From positions 310,001 to 374,000 of the forward strand of contig MU119227.1 in assembly GCA_014904845.1 (NCBI GenBank): 64,000 bases of DNA. Reading direction: 5' to 3'. The position numbers and the translations under genes were made by a program. The notes beneath the pieces are model-generated. The model made no database searches, was not told where the DNA came from, and was given only the letters and a program-made list of their open reading frames with translations. This document shows, piece after piece, positions 33,172 to 42,500 of this stretch (position 1 is the first letter of the stretch; each line of letters starts with the position of its first letter). Origin of the DNA: Acephala macrosclerotiorum. Its lineage: Eukaryota; Ascomycota; Leotiomycetes; Helotiales; Mollisiaceae.

Positions 33172-34085
33172 CTATGGAGGTGCATTAGTTGAGGATAGCG
33201 GCCTAGACTGAGAGGTATCCTCAGGCTTGGGCATGGAAACATGTCCATAAACATCGGCTCCCGTGCTTCCTTCGACGTAGTAAGTGTTGTCAATTGAAAG
33301 CGTAGTGTTCGCACAGGATGTAGATGTATTGTCGGCCGAGTAAGTATCATATGGCGCTGAAGCCATGTAACCAGAGGAGTTGCGGAATGGCAGCCCTTGC
33401 TCATCATAGAGTGGTAACTGATAGCTCCCAGAAGGATATATCCAGGGGAAAGACGGAGTTGTATCCAAGCTAAAGTATCCATCTTCGCCGAAAGTCCTAT
33501 CGTTGTCTAGGGGTGATCCCTCGACGCCAGCATGATGGTGAAGAGTCCTCGTGGAGGCTCCGTAGACCATGCGTGCCGGGGGCTTCTTCCACGTCTCGTC
33601 GGTTGGCATCGTTGCGAGGGGCTGAGACTGGCGGGCCATATCCCACATGGCAGGGTTGGGAGGAGTCATGGTAGGAGGGGCATCGAGAAATCCAGGTTGA
33701 GTCTGCTCGGGAAGAGGAGTGGTAGAAAAGTATGGAAGTTCGGGAACCACATCCAGATCAACCTCAGAAATGATATGCTGAGATGTGGGGTGAACACCTT
33801 CCTCCGGTGATCGAGACTGGGAGTCAAGGCTTGGCCTGAGGCCTGTCTGTAGAGCATGAGTGCACTTGGTGGTATTAGCATAGGGTCTCGCAAATCAGAG
33901 ATTGCCCATAAACTTACACCAACTTTCTTACGACGACAAGACGGGCAAGCACCAGCTTTCCTGACCTTTGCTACTTGAATTCTTCTCTGAGGGGAGTAAC
34001 GTTTGCGTCTATGAGATGAAGTCGAGCATGAACGGCGTCCTGAGATAGGACCACCATTGAATGCTTGAGCTTCTTGAGGAGGCAT
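33172..34085 (-). CDS. tandem family copy D (type II), prematurely terminated
   Basis: Two exons, 34085..33918 and 33864..33172, give 286 aa. RRKRYSPQRRIQVAKVRKAG is followed by ACPSCRRKKVG, the conserved intron (GTAAGT..CCAAG), then CTHALQ. The body is Pro/Ser/Thr-rich (PYFSTTPLPEQTQPGFLDAP). The frame stops at TAG 33174-33172. Reading on in the same frame, SVLDEREYDVYQLFPSY lines up with the C-terminus of copy E (NALPNDVVENAGYDAYQPF against NAPP-stop-SVLDEREYDVYQLF), so the stop is secondary and removes about 25 residues. The product may still fold its finger. Function unknown. Confidence 0.62.
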
Positions 34086-34257
34086 ACTCAGTGTGTCTGC
34101 AACCCTAATCTAGTGCCGTTTGCGAGCAGTAGAAGGCGAGACGATTTATCGAGGGAGATAATGGGTGATTGAATTGAAGAACAAATTTTGTGAACAGGTG
34201 TAACCCGCTTGAGACTGACGGCGTCTTTGCAGACTCCATCCTGAGAAGGGACTATAG

Positions 34258-34296
34258 CGATCTTATATCCACGACTACACCGGCGACATTCACAAT
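34258..34296 (-). promoter_or_regulatory. type II promoter block upstream of copy D
   Basis: ATCTTATATCCACGACTACA followed by CCGGCGACATTCACAATC, matching the copy B block including the trailing ATTCACAATC. The TATA-like GGATATAAG is about 180 bases before the ATG. Confidence 0.55.
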
Positions 34297-34506
34297 CGCA
34301 CCCATCTATCAAGCACGCCAGATAAAATTCATGGGACAACGTCTACCGGTCTAGAAAAGCCACAAGACACCAACAGCATGCAGTGCGCGAATAAGGGGCT
34401 CGCAAGGAATTGAATCGGAACCGAATCAGTATCAAATCTGCCTTAACAATATCCAACGAACCGTGAAATCGCGGGAGCCCACGATGAAAAAAAGGTAATA
34501 ACGTTA
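34297..34506. other. upstream flank of copy D
   Basis: Shares patchy similarity with the flank upstream of copy B (TCAAATC..GCC..AACAA pattern). No gene. Confidence 0.4.
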
Positions 34507-35039
34507 TTGACTTACCAGGTCAGAGCAGCGGATTTCACCCCGTGCTTGCCGCAGCCGGATCGCACATCATTGGTTTGGCACTCGGTGAAGTACGCGCATG
34601 CCAAAGTGGACGGTAGCCATGGCCACAACACATGGCCTTTGGCTCAGCAGCTGTGGTCCCCCAAAATGCGAACCGTTGTACAATTGTCTGTTAAAGGAGA
34701 CGTGGTTGTCCAACTGAGGGGTGGTTTTACGACTTGCCAGCCAAGCGAACACAGCCTCACAGTACCCCTTGGAGGCAACCGCGCCTCCTCTGATCACAGA
34801 TGGGGGTGTCGATCAGCCCACAAGCATTTTTGTCGACTCTTGGAGACGTGGTTGTGCATGGGCAGCTCGATGCACTCGCTCTCCATAGGTCACCCAAGCG
34901 AGCACGGTTCCAGCCTATCACTTGATAAGGACAATTGGATGGAAGACGGAGCACAAGAGCGCCACAGTCCCACCCAGCGGTCAGAGAGTCAAGAGGAAAC
35001 AAAGTTAGCCCCGCATACCACCATCCAGCCACATTTTGG

Positions 35040-35114
35040 GCAACCTATCGGCGCTGGTCAACACAAAGCAGCATTTAAGCAACCTATCGGCGCTGGTCAA
35101 CGCAAGCAGCATTT
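35040..35114. repeat. 39-bp tandem repeat x2
   Basis: GCAACCTATCGGCGCTGGTC followed by AACACAAAGCAGCATTT is repeated from 35079 with one base change and a short deletion. Confidence 0.8.
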
Positions 35115-35144
35115 GGCAGCACCCATTTCCGCCCTCTCCACCAA

Positions 35145-35176
35145 AGAAATAAGTGGCCCATTTTGGTGTTCTCGCG
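35145..35176. repeat. single MITE-like terminus
   Basis: AGAAATAAGTGGCCCATTTT then GGTGTTCTCG aligns with the termini of the element at 47508-47758 (AGAAATAARTGGCC plus ATTTT.GT..TC). No partner end was found nearby. Confidence 0.45.
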
Positions 35177-35298
35177 TATCAAAATCCGCTATTTTTTTCT
35201 TTTGTAAAGAGTCACCTCCTCTAAGCACAGATTATTTTAAAGCCACACCGCAAGACTCTATCACACTACTACAGACCCAGGGGCAAATCGCCAGCTAG

Positions 35299-37148
35299 TG
35301 ATATAAGCTTTCTAGGCCAATCTGCTTCCGAATATTCTTCCGATCTATCTAGTGATGTTGCAGAACAAGCCGAGACAAATTGCCCAGATTGTGAGGGATT
35401 GTGAGAGATTATGCTCTCGTCACATCGATCCCAGATACTAGCATCGCGGCTCTTAGCGGTATATCGGAACTATTTGAGCATTAAATTGAGCCTAGGATGG
35501 CCGTATTCTTAATATCAAGGATTGAGCGAGTGTGAGGGTAACGGGTTCTTCGAAAATTTGCGGCTCAAAAGTCGTGTGGGTGGAAGGCAAGGGCCAATCT
35601 TCTGGATGTTCTGAAGGGAAGGGTCGAAACGCCGTCAAAAGGCGGAGGCGAAGCGCGGGGGCGCACTGCTGCTGGCATTCCCAAACGTGCCCTCATCCCC
35701 GTCATCGGTACGTATGATGTCACCAATCAGGCACCTTCATCTCGACTCACTCCACAGAAATCCTCGATAAGGCTGTTAGCTTTCGCAGGTACCAGTCCGG
35801 CTAATGCCCTGCATCACTTGGAGCGCTAAAGTGGTCTGGCGAATCGCGAGGATCAAATCTCGACTCTCGAATGTTCCTTATATCCAGGGACATTCGAACT
35901 TCGAAAGATTGTCCACATCCGGTGTTATAAGGTCGAACATGCCAAATAAAACGGTCAAAATAGAAAATAGAAAATCATCGGTTAACCACAGAAACTGGGA
36001 CTTCGCTACACAGAGATTCAAATAAGTAGAACAAGGACAGAATTTTGGCTCAATATCCGAAGGAATATTAAGTCGCTTGACTGCTATAATACGAATAGGG
36101 CTTCGAGTGTCCGGCCCGCGGTCAAACACTTGCAAACAGTTCAATGTTCCCGTAGACACCAGCATCCACCAAGTCCATCGTGAAGCGAAGATAAAGAGAC
36201 CGTCATCTCCTAGAGAAAATAGCCGCGGAAGTCCAGGCAGGGCTAGGAGATTGAAGATGCAGCGCTTAATTGTCCTATCCGTATTTTGGCTTCTATTTCA
36301 TTTCTCTATTGAGAGATAAAAATTTGATTGTCGGCATGAGAATTCAGATCTAGAAGCAAAGCGACGTTGTCAGCGTCGAAATATTTGCCCTCAAGGATTT
36401 TTCCCCACGATTATCCCGCGTGTCGTATTATGCTTTGGGTGATGGAGGAGCTCAATGGACGAGATGAACGAAAACTTCTTTTCATGAGATTCATCCTTGA
36501 TATGAGGAGACAGCACGGAGTTGATTTTTGTGAGATGCAAAAAGGGGTAGGACTCGCTAAAGTCGAGTACAAGTAAGCCCTGACTCAGGACTGTCAATCA
36601 TGGGTCCCTGCTTTTGAATCCTTCTACGGCATCTTCACTGTCCCTTGAACAGCGGATCGTCATAGCAAATCTTCAAGGATTATTCTGAGGATAGCATACT
36701 GTTCCTGCTAAGAATTAATCTGAGCTTAGTGGACTGATGGCAGCATCTGAGCGTAATAGTGGATGAACGAAAAGCGAAAGTCTGACAAGAGGCGAGAGAA
36801 AAATTAGAGAAGGGAATCTGTTCTGCTTTATTGGCGCCTCAAGATGCTGAGATGCATTCATTTATGTTTAAACAAATCGAAAGGCGAGACTGCGAGCCCG
36901 CAGTCGCTCCTTCCGCGCAGCATGTGAGGCCGAGGCGCACTAATATCGAAATGTTCAAATTCACGCAACGCATTGACATTATGCGAACCGGAAATGGATT
37001 TGAAGAGTCACGTCTTGAATAGTCTCATTCATTTAACTCATTCCTACTTTTGCGAACAATCCATTTCTGATTCTTTAAACCATACCCTTGGCCAGTTGCC
37101 TTTTGTGCGCATCAACCTCGCTACTAGGAAAAAAAAGCCAGAGAATCA
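35299..37148. other. intergenic with remnant sequence and E-unit marker
   Basis: No supportable gene. The stretch 35560-35850 reads in part like a basic exon with splice-like ends (KRRQKAEAKRGGALLLAF) but matches nothing I know. The copy E unit marker lies at 36229-36267 (AAGTCCAGGCAGGGCTAGGA then GATTGAAGATGCAGC), and 36155-36190 resembles the head of the dispersed repeat. Confidence 0.4.
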
Positions 37149-38173
37149 CTAGGATTGGTAATGACGTTCCGAGAGGGTTGTGAAGCAGCCATCGCCCGGA
37201 AAAGGCTGATACGCGTCGTATCCTGCATTCTCGACGACATCGTTGGGAAGAGCATTACCCGAGACAAGCTGTGTTAGATGAGATGCGTTATCATACTCTG
37301 CCATTGGGGCGGTCACATATGCGCCGGTATGAGTGCCTTCGTCACCCAAGGGAGAAGTATCCGTAGGGGAAAGTGAACTGACTGCATAGTATGGAGAAGC
37401 ATTCCTTGCAGTTGGCGAATCGCTTTTTGCAAAATGAGGCTGATCGAAGCTAACGGAGAAGTTTCCATTTAGCATTGTCCGATGGCTGGCAGGCGACGAG
37501 ACCCAGGATAGAGCTGGGGTCGCGTCCCGACCAGGAGATAGAGCCCAAGGTGCACTCTCTTCGTAGGTCATCGCATATTCATGGTTTCCATGGGATCCCT
37601 CGGTGATAGGAGCAATCTGAAAGCCAGATGTGGAAGTCTGGTCGACGCGAAACGGCTCGGCCTCACCCCAGCGTTCGTTTGAGGATATCATAGACTGTGG
37701 CTGAGATTGAGATTCCATGTTCCCGGAGTTGGCGTTTTGAGAGTAAGCACCCGCGGAACCATTGATTACTGCATGGCGTTCCTTTTCCTGGGCATTGGAA
37801 GGTGCGCGAGGCCCAGGTAGCATGTCCAAATCGAATCGGAATGGTACATCGACTTCTTTCTTCGCCGGTGGTGAACCTGGGTCGGCAAAGGCACTCGCTT
37901 CATGTTGAAGGGCATGGGAACACTGTATCTCGTCAGCATTAATGCATCATTGTCTTCGTTCTGCAGTAGCTTTGAGAAACTTACTCCCACTTTCTTTCGT
38001 CGACAATCATCACAAGCACCGACCTTCCTGACCTTGGCCACCTCAAGTCTTCTTTGCGCAGAGTAGCGACTGCGTCTGCGGGTCGGCGTCTGAAGACTCG
38101 TGCCGAGGCCACCTTGGGAGCGTAGGCGTCTTTGGGATGATTTCATGGCTCCGGGGGTTTGGGAGGATCTCAT
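37149..38173 (-). CDS. tandem family copy E (type II): C-x2-C-x6-C-x-H finger protein
   Basis: Two exons, 38173..37985 and 37922..37149, give 320 aa. The N-terminus MRSSQTPGAMKSSQRRLRSQ leads to RRRSRYSAQRRLEVAKVRKV, then GACDDCRRKKVG. The conserved intron (GTAAGT..ATACAG) follows, then CSHALQHE. The body is rich in Ser, Pro, Gln and Asn, and the C-terminus NDVVENAGYDAYQPFPGDG serves as the reference for copies B and D. This is the best-preserved type II copy. A role as a small transcription regulator is only inferred from the half-Zn2Cys6 spacing and the acidic tail. Confidence 0.68.
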
Positions 38174-38305
38174 GACCAGGGCCTTGTACAAGCTTCCAAT
38201 AACGAAGAGTTGAAGCAGAAAACCTGTCGAATGCTGTGATAGATAGAGGATAAGATGAGGCTGTTACGTCCGTGGTGAAAATCATTGTGACGAGGAAATA
38301 CTGCC

Positions 38306-38328
38306 ATCTTATATCCATAGCTACACCG
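38306..38328 (-). promoter_or_regulatory. type II promoter block upstream of copy E
   Basis: ATCTTATATCCATAGCTACA then CCG, nearly identical to the block upstream of copy B; the TATA-like GGATATAAG is about 140 bases before the ATG. Confidence 0.55.
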
Positions 38329-38490
38329 AAGATATCGAAGATGTCCGTTCAGTTTCCAGTATCAAGGACTGCCATGGGAAGCATATCACGGTCGTAGGAG
38401 AATGGTTTGTCGTGGCGCCGTATGCAAGCAATGAATCTCATTGCCACTGCCAATCAGCAGGGAGCAATTTTATGTACACCGCAGGGGTTG

Positions 38491-38860
38491 GCGGCTCTCT
38501 TATTCGCGGGGTGGCGGTCAAATGATGCATCGCCCGGCCTCGCCCACCAGAAACGCGGCTGACCGTAAATGCGAACCAGAAATGACAACGAGGCATCTCG
38601 AGGAGCCGATTCAGACAAGGAAAGATGCGGCTGAGGCATAGATGCGAACCATAAATGCTGATGAGGCATCTGGGAACTAGCCGGCTTTGGTAACAAAAAA
38701 GCGGCTGAACGTAAACGGGAACCATAACTGCTGATGAGGCGTGCGGGCCAGCAGAATTTTACCACATGAACTGCGGCTGGAAGTAAATGCGAATCAGAAA
38801 TGACAACGAGGCACCCCCAGGAGCGGCTTTGACCACGAAAAGGGCGGCTGAAGGCAGTCC
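38491..38860. repeat. degenerate 72-bp minisatellite, about 5 copies
   Basis: Unit starts GCGGCTG lie at 38555, 38627, 38701, 38773 and 38844 (spacings 72, 74, 72, 71), with an earlier degraded unit at 38491. Each unit carries a CGTAAATGCGAACCAGAAAT-like run and GA.GAGGC. Open frames in it are by-products. Confidence 0.8.
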
Positions 38861-38884
38861 GCACAGAATGCGAACCACATCCAC

Positions 38885-38975
38885 TTTCTCCTGTTTGGAT
38901 TCGAACTCAGGATGTTGCCTTACATTGAGGATTATGAGCATTGTTTGGAGCCTCACCGGATTGGCGATTCGTGGC
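38885..38975 (-). other. degenerate tRNA-like / SINE-like fragment
   Basis: On the minus strand CCAATCCGGTGAGGCTCC looks like a D-arm/A-box, CTCATAATCC like a Met-type anticodon loop, and GAGTTCGAATCC like a Pol III B-box. The stems do not pair well, so it is not a functional tRNA. It shares TAATCCTCAA with the fragment at 10.9 kb. Weak evidence. Confidence 0.25.
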
Positions 38976-39305
38976 AGGGTCTGTCTATGGATTTTTCAGA
39001 AGATGGAGGGCTGCCGGGGCACCCCGCGGTGTGAGTCCATGGATATGAGTGGCACGACAAAGCACGTGCCTAGGAATTACTTGTAGGCCAACAAGATTCA
39101 AAAATACAATGTCCCACCGGCATGAATGAGAACAAGGACATGATAACGAAAGATACATGGGTAAATAACCCTGCAAATCGAGAACTTCGAAACAGCAAAA
39201 TGTTCGCGAGAGCTAAAATTTGTGTTGAATAGCTGAATGTCGGTTTTCTGCCACTTGGCAATTTTCATCTTGGGCAGTCAACGACACATCTCACATCCAC
39301 GATGG

Positions 39306-39447
39306 ACTTGGACCGAGTGTCAAAGGGACCCGACGCTTCTATACAAGTGCTCCCGCACATCGCTAACTATGCCGCAGCATGCACGAAAATCCGCTTTCCA
39401 TCCTCAATCGTATAGTATAGAACTCGCCTTCCCATTCATCGATCCAT
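39306..39447. repeat. dispersed direct repeat, copy 2
   Basis: The core from 39332 (GACGCTTCTATACAAGTGCT onward) matches 29970-30080 with about one difference per twelve bases. It lies about 100 bases downstream of the stop codon of the ARF-GEF gene. Confidence 0.75.
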
Positions 39448-39543
39448 CCATCATCGCCATCCAGATCCTAAATTCGAACCAATTCAATCCTTGAAACTCT
39501 TCCTCTCTTCTTCGAGGTTTTCTTTTATACAAGATATCGTACA

Positions 39544-42500
39544 CTACTCAGCTGCTGGGGCAACTGCTTCTTCCTTCTTCTCTTCTGTAGCGAGAGGTAG
39601 TGGTAGAAGCACCTCTTTCGGGTCCAGATCAAGCTCTTTTCGTAGATCTGGGAGGAATCTATCGATGCGTTTCCAGGTTTCTGTCCATAGCTTCTCTTGC
39701 GAGGGGTCTTCGCCGGGTGGTACAAGGTATCCGCTGCTGGACATGACAAGTATGATGTTCTTTAAGCTTTCGGGGACGGCTTCCTCCTTTGAGATGGTCA
39801 ATACAATACAAGGTACGATAAAAGATTTGAGAAGTACTTACTAAGCTGTCACCTTGGCCGCTGTTCATTAGTCTGTCCATGATATCAAGGATCTTGAGCC
39901 AGAGATCCAACATTCCTTCCCATTTCGAGAGCAGAACCAAGTAATGGAGGAAGATCTTACACAAAAGCGTGGCTGCTTGCACTCTTGTCTCGCTCATACC
40001 AACTGGATCCGACGAGTAAACCTCTGGTTTAAGTAGCCTATGGATGAGAGGGAACAGCACTTCGCTGAAGATAGCAGTCCACTCTTCATGGTCGCCGGAG
40101 GTTAATTCGGGCGACAAGAGCGTTCGCTGTAACGAAGCGAAGGACTCGTGCCGTATTTGTCGGCAGGGGTTCGTGCACTGTGTAGTCAAAGCTCTGAAAA
40201 TCGGCGACCAGTATGCGGCCCAGGCTTCTTTGCTCTCAAGATGCGACTGCTTCATCAATACCGGTATTCGTGATGTTAACGAGTAGATCATCTTGATTGC
40301 TGAAACACCTCTGGCAACAGCAGCCTCAACTGCTGGTTTAGCTTGCTTTGGTGGGTGCTGTTGGCCTCGTCTCAACCTCTTGTCTTGCTTCTGTTCTACT
40401 GTCGAGCCTATGCTGCCTGTTGAGGCAAAGTCGTTGAGCAACCTCACAGCCGACTCATAGTTGTCTGCCATGATAGTTGGTGGGGTACCCACAACCACAC
40501 CCTCCAGAATTTCGAACACGGCAGGAGCAGACTGGGCATTTCCTGTCAATTTCCCAAGAATGACCCAGAAGTCAGGAGATGTCATGATCTCATTTCTGAG
40601 TGGTCCAGGCTCCTTGATACATGCTGACAAGCCTTGCAATACAAGTGGCGCAGAGCGGTCGAAGAGGTCGTCTTTGAAGCTTGATATTGTGTGCAACACC
40701 ACGGGCACTCGTATGAAGTCGTGTTCCTATGCAAGTTAGCCACGAAGCGGACGTATGGGGGAAAGAGTCCTTACATAGCTAGCATGAAGCAGATGAAGAA
40801 GGTAGAACATCGTCCTTGATGTCATGATGAAATGATAGCTGTGGGCGCTGCGCATCACATTTTGTAATGCTTCAGCGACACTGCCACCAAGACTCTCGAC
40901 AGTTTCCTGGTCCCGAAGAGCTAGGACAGTACATAGCTCCAATAGATAGACCACTGACGGATCATATATAGGCCCATTTAATGCCGACTTTTGGCCGTTC
41001 GTGGCAGGTTGCGTTTCTTCAGACTTGACAGATATTACCACACCAGTTGGGTCGTCTGGCAGCTGTTCGAGCAATGCTTCGACAAGTGGTTTCAACGCAT
41101 CGACGGGCATGTTGCTGCACCGGAATTAGTCTCGATTCAGATAGGACGGCTACCAATACTTACACAACGTTGGCAAAGACATCTCCCATATAACATGCGT
41201 TCACACAATCGACGGTGCACAGTGTGCTCTCTAATTCTTCATCCGAAGGCTCAGGTGGGTCACCTGCTGCATAGCTGCTGATCAAGGTGGTGAAAGCCGA
41301 GAACAGACCACTGTCGTTCTTTTGGCCACGATCGATGACCTGAGAAGGTGGCTGTAGAGGAATTGGGGATATCTCCATGCGATTTGGTGCAAAGAAAGGG
41401 GGTATAAGAGAGTTCACAAAAAGATTGATCCATATGCGGACGATCTAGGAGCGTTAGTGGGGAGGTACTTGAACCGAAATCTGAAATGCTCACATGTTTC
41501 CAACTTCCACTGATGACAGCCTCACTGCCAGTAACAACTCGGAACAAGACAACCGTAGCTAGTTGAGCCTTGAAATCTCTACCAAATTTGACAGCGAGTT
41601 CGCTAACCATGACGCTATTCTCGCCAACCTGAATCTCGGTATTCAAAGCTGTATTTGAAGGTATTTCCGTAGACAACGACGTGATGTAGCTTAGGCAATA
41701 GACAACTTGATCTACAGCCTCGCCCAACCCATATCTTGCTGCGATACGCGCACACTGATCAAATCCTGTGATTACCCTCGAGAAGACAGCGTCGTCACTC
41801 GCGGACATGAAGACATATGACAGCGTAGCAACGACAGGCTTCCAGGTTGCGGCAAACATATCTGCGTCGTATATATTCGTATCGCAAATCACCAGATCAC
41901 CAGCTGACTCTGTTTTTAGTAATAGCTCCTTCCATGCATAGTCGAAAGCATGCTTGTTGTCATGTTCATCTGGCAGGATGATTTCATTGACTTTGATGGA
42001 GTCGTAGATTTCCTGAAGATACTCTGGGGGAAAGTTCTCGCCATTATTGACACCGCGCAAGTTGTTCGAGAACTGCTCGACCGTCATTTTGTTCTGCGCT
42101 TTGACGTTCGGATTGTACAGCTCAGTATTTAGCATGATAATGGCGTAACTCAAGACGAAAGCAGCATCACTATTTGCAACGGCTTCGGGCTCAGTAGCAC
42201 AGTAATGCTCAGAGAAGACAGTGACGATTCGCTCGATCAAGGCCGACTCTCCGGGTAACCGGAATGACTCCAGCAGTTCACGAAGCGCCTCGTCGGTACG
42301 CTTGCCGTTAAAGTCGAAGTCATCCATGAATGCTTCTAGGACCGCTTCATTGCCTTTCTTGGCGATAAACTCACCAAGCATCTTCTTATTGATTCTGGCA
42401 GTACCCTTTAAGAAAGTGGACACACTCTTAGCATCCTTGGGGTCAGCAATGATGCCCTGGGCGTGTAGATATGCAAGTCCACCTTTCGGGTTCTCGTTAA

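Larger units (their letters stand above)
34507..35298 (+). other. 263-codon open frame in GC-rich repeat-like DNA
   Basis: A long frame without an ATG at its first position, rich in Ser, His and Gln, and matching no family. The DNA has internal near-duplications (GACGTGGTTGT at two places, CCAAGCGA.CAC at two places) and a perfect-looking 39-bp tandem repeat. It ends beside a MITE-like terminus at 35145. It is more likely a low-copy repeat or non-autonomous element than a gene. Confidence 0.3.

Noticed and set aside
36367..36576. 69-codon plus-strand frame containing a plausible helix
   Set aside because: Short, no family resemblance, and no conserved counterpart in the other duplicated units.
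38491..38860. Regularly spaced repeats considered as a CRISPR array
   Set aside because: The whole unit repeats with divergence, there are no unique spacers, and this is a fungal nuclear context.
38454..38864. 136-codon frame with regularly spaced similar segments
   Set aside because: The regularity comes from the 72-bp minisatellite, not from a protein.
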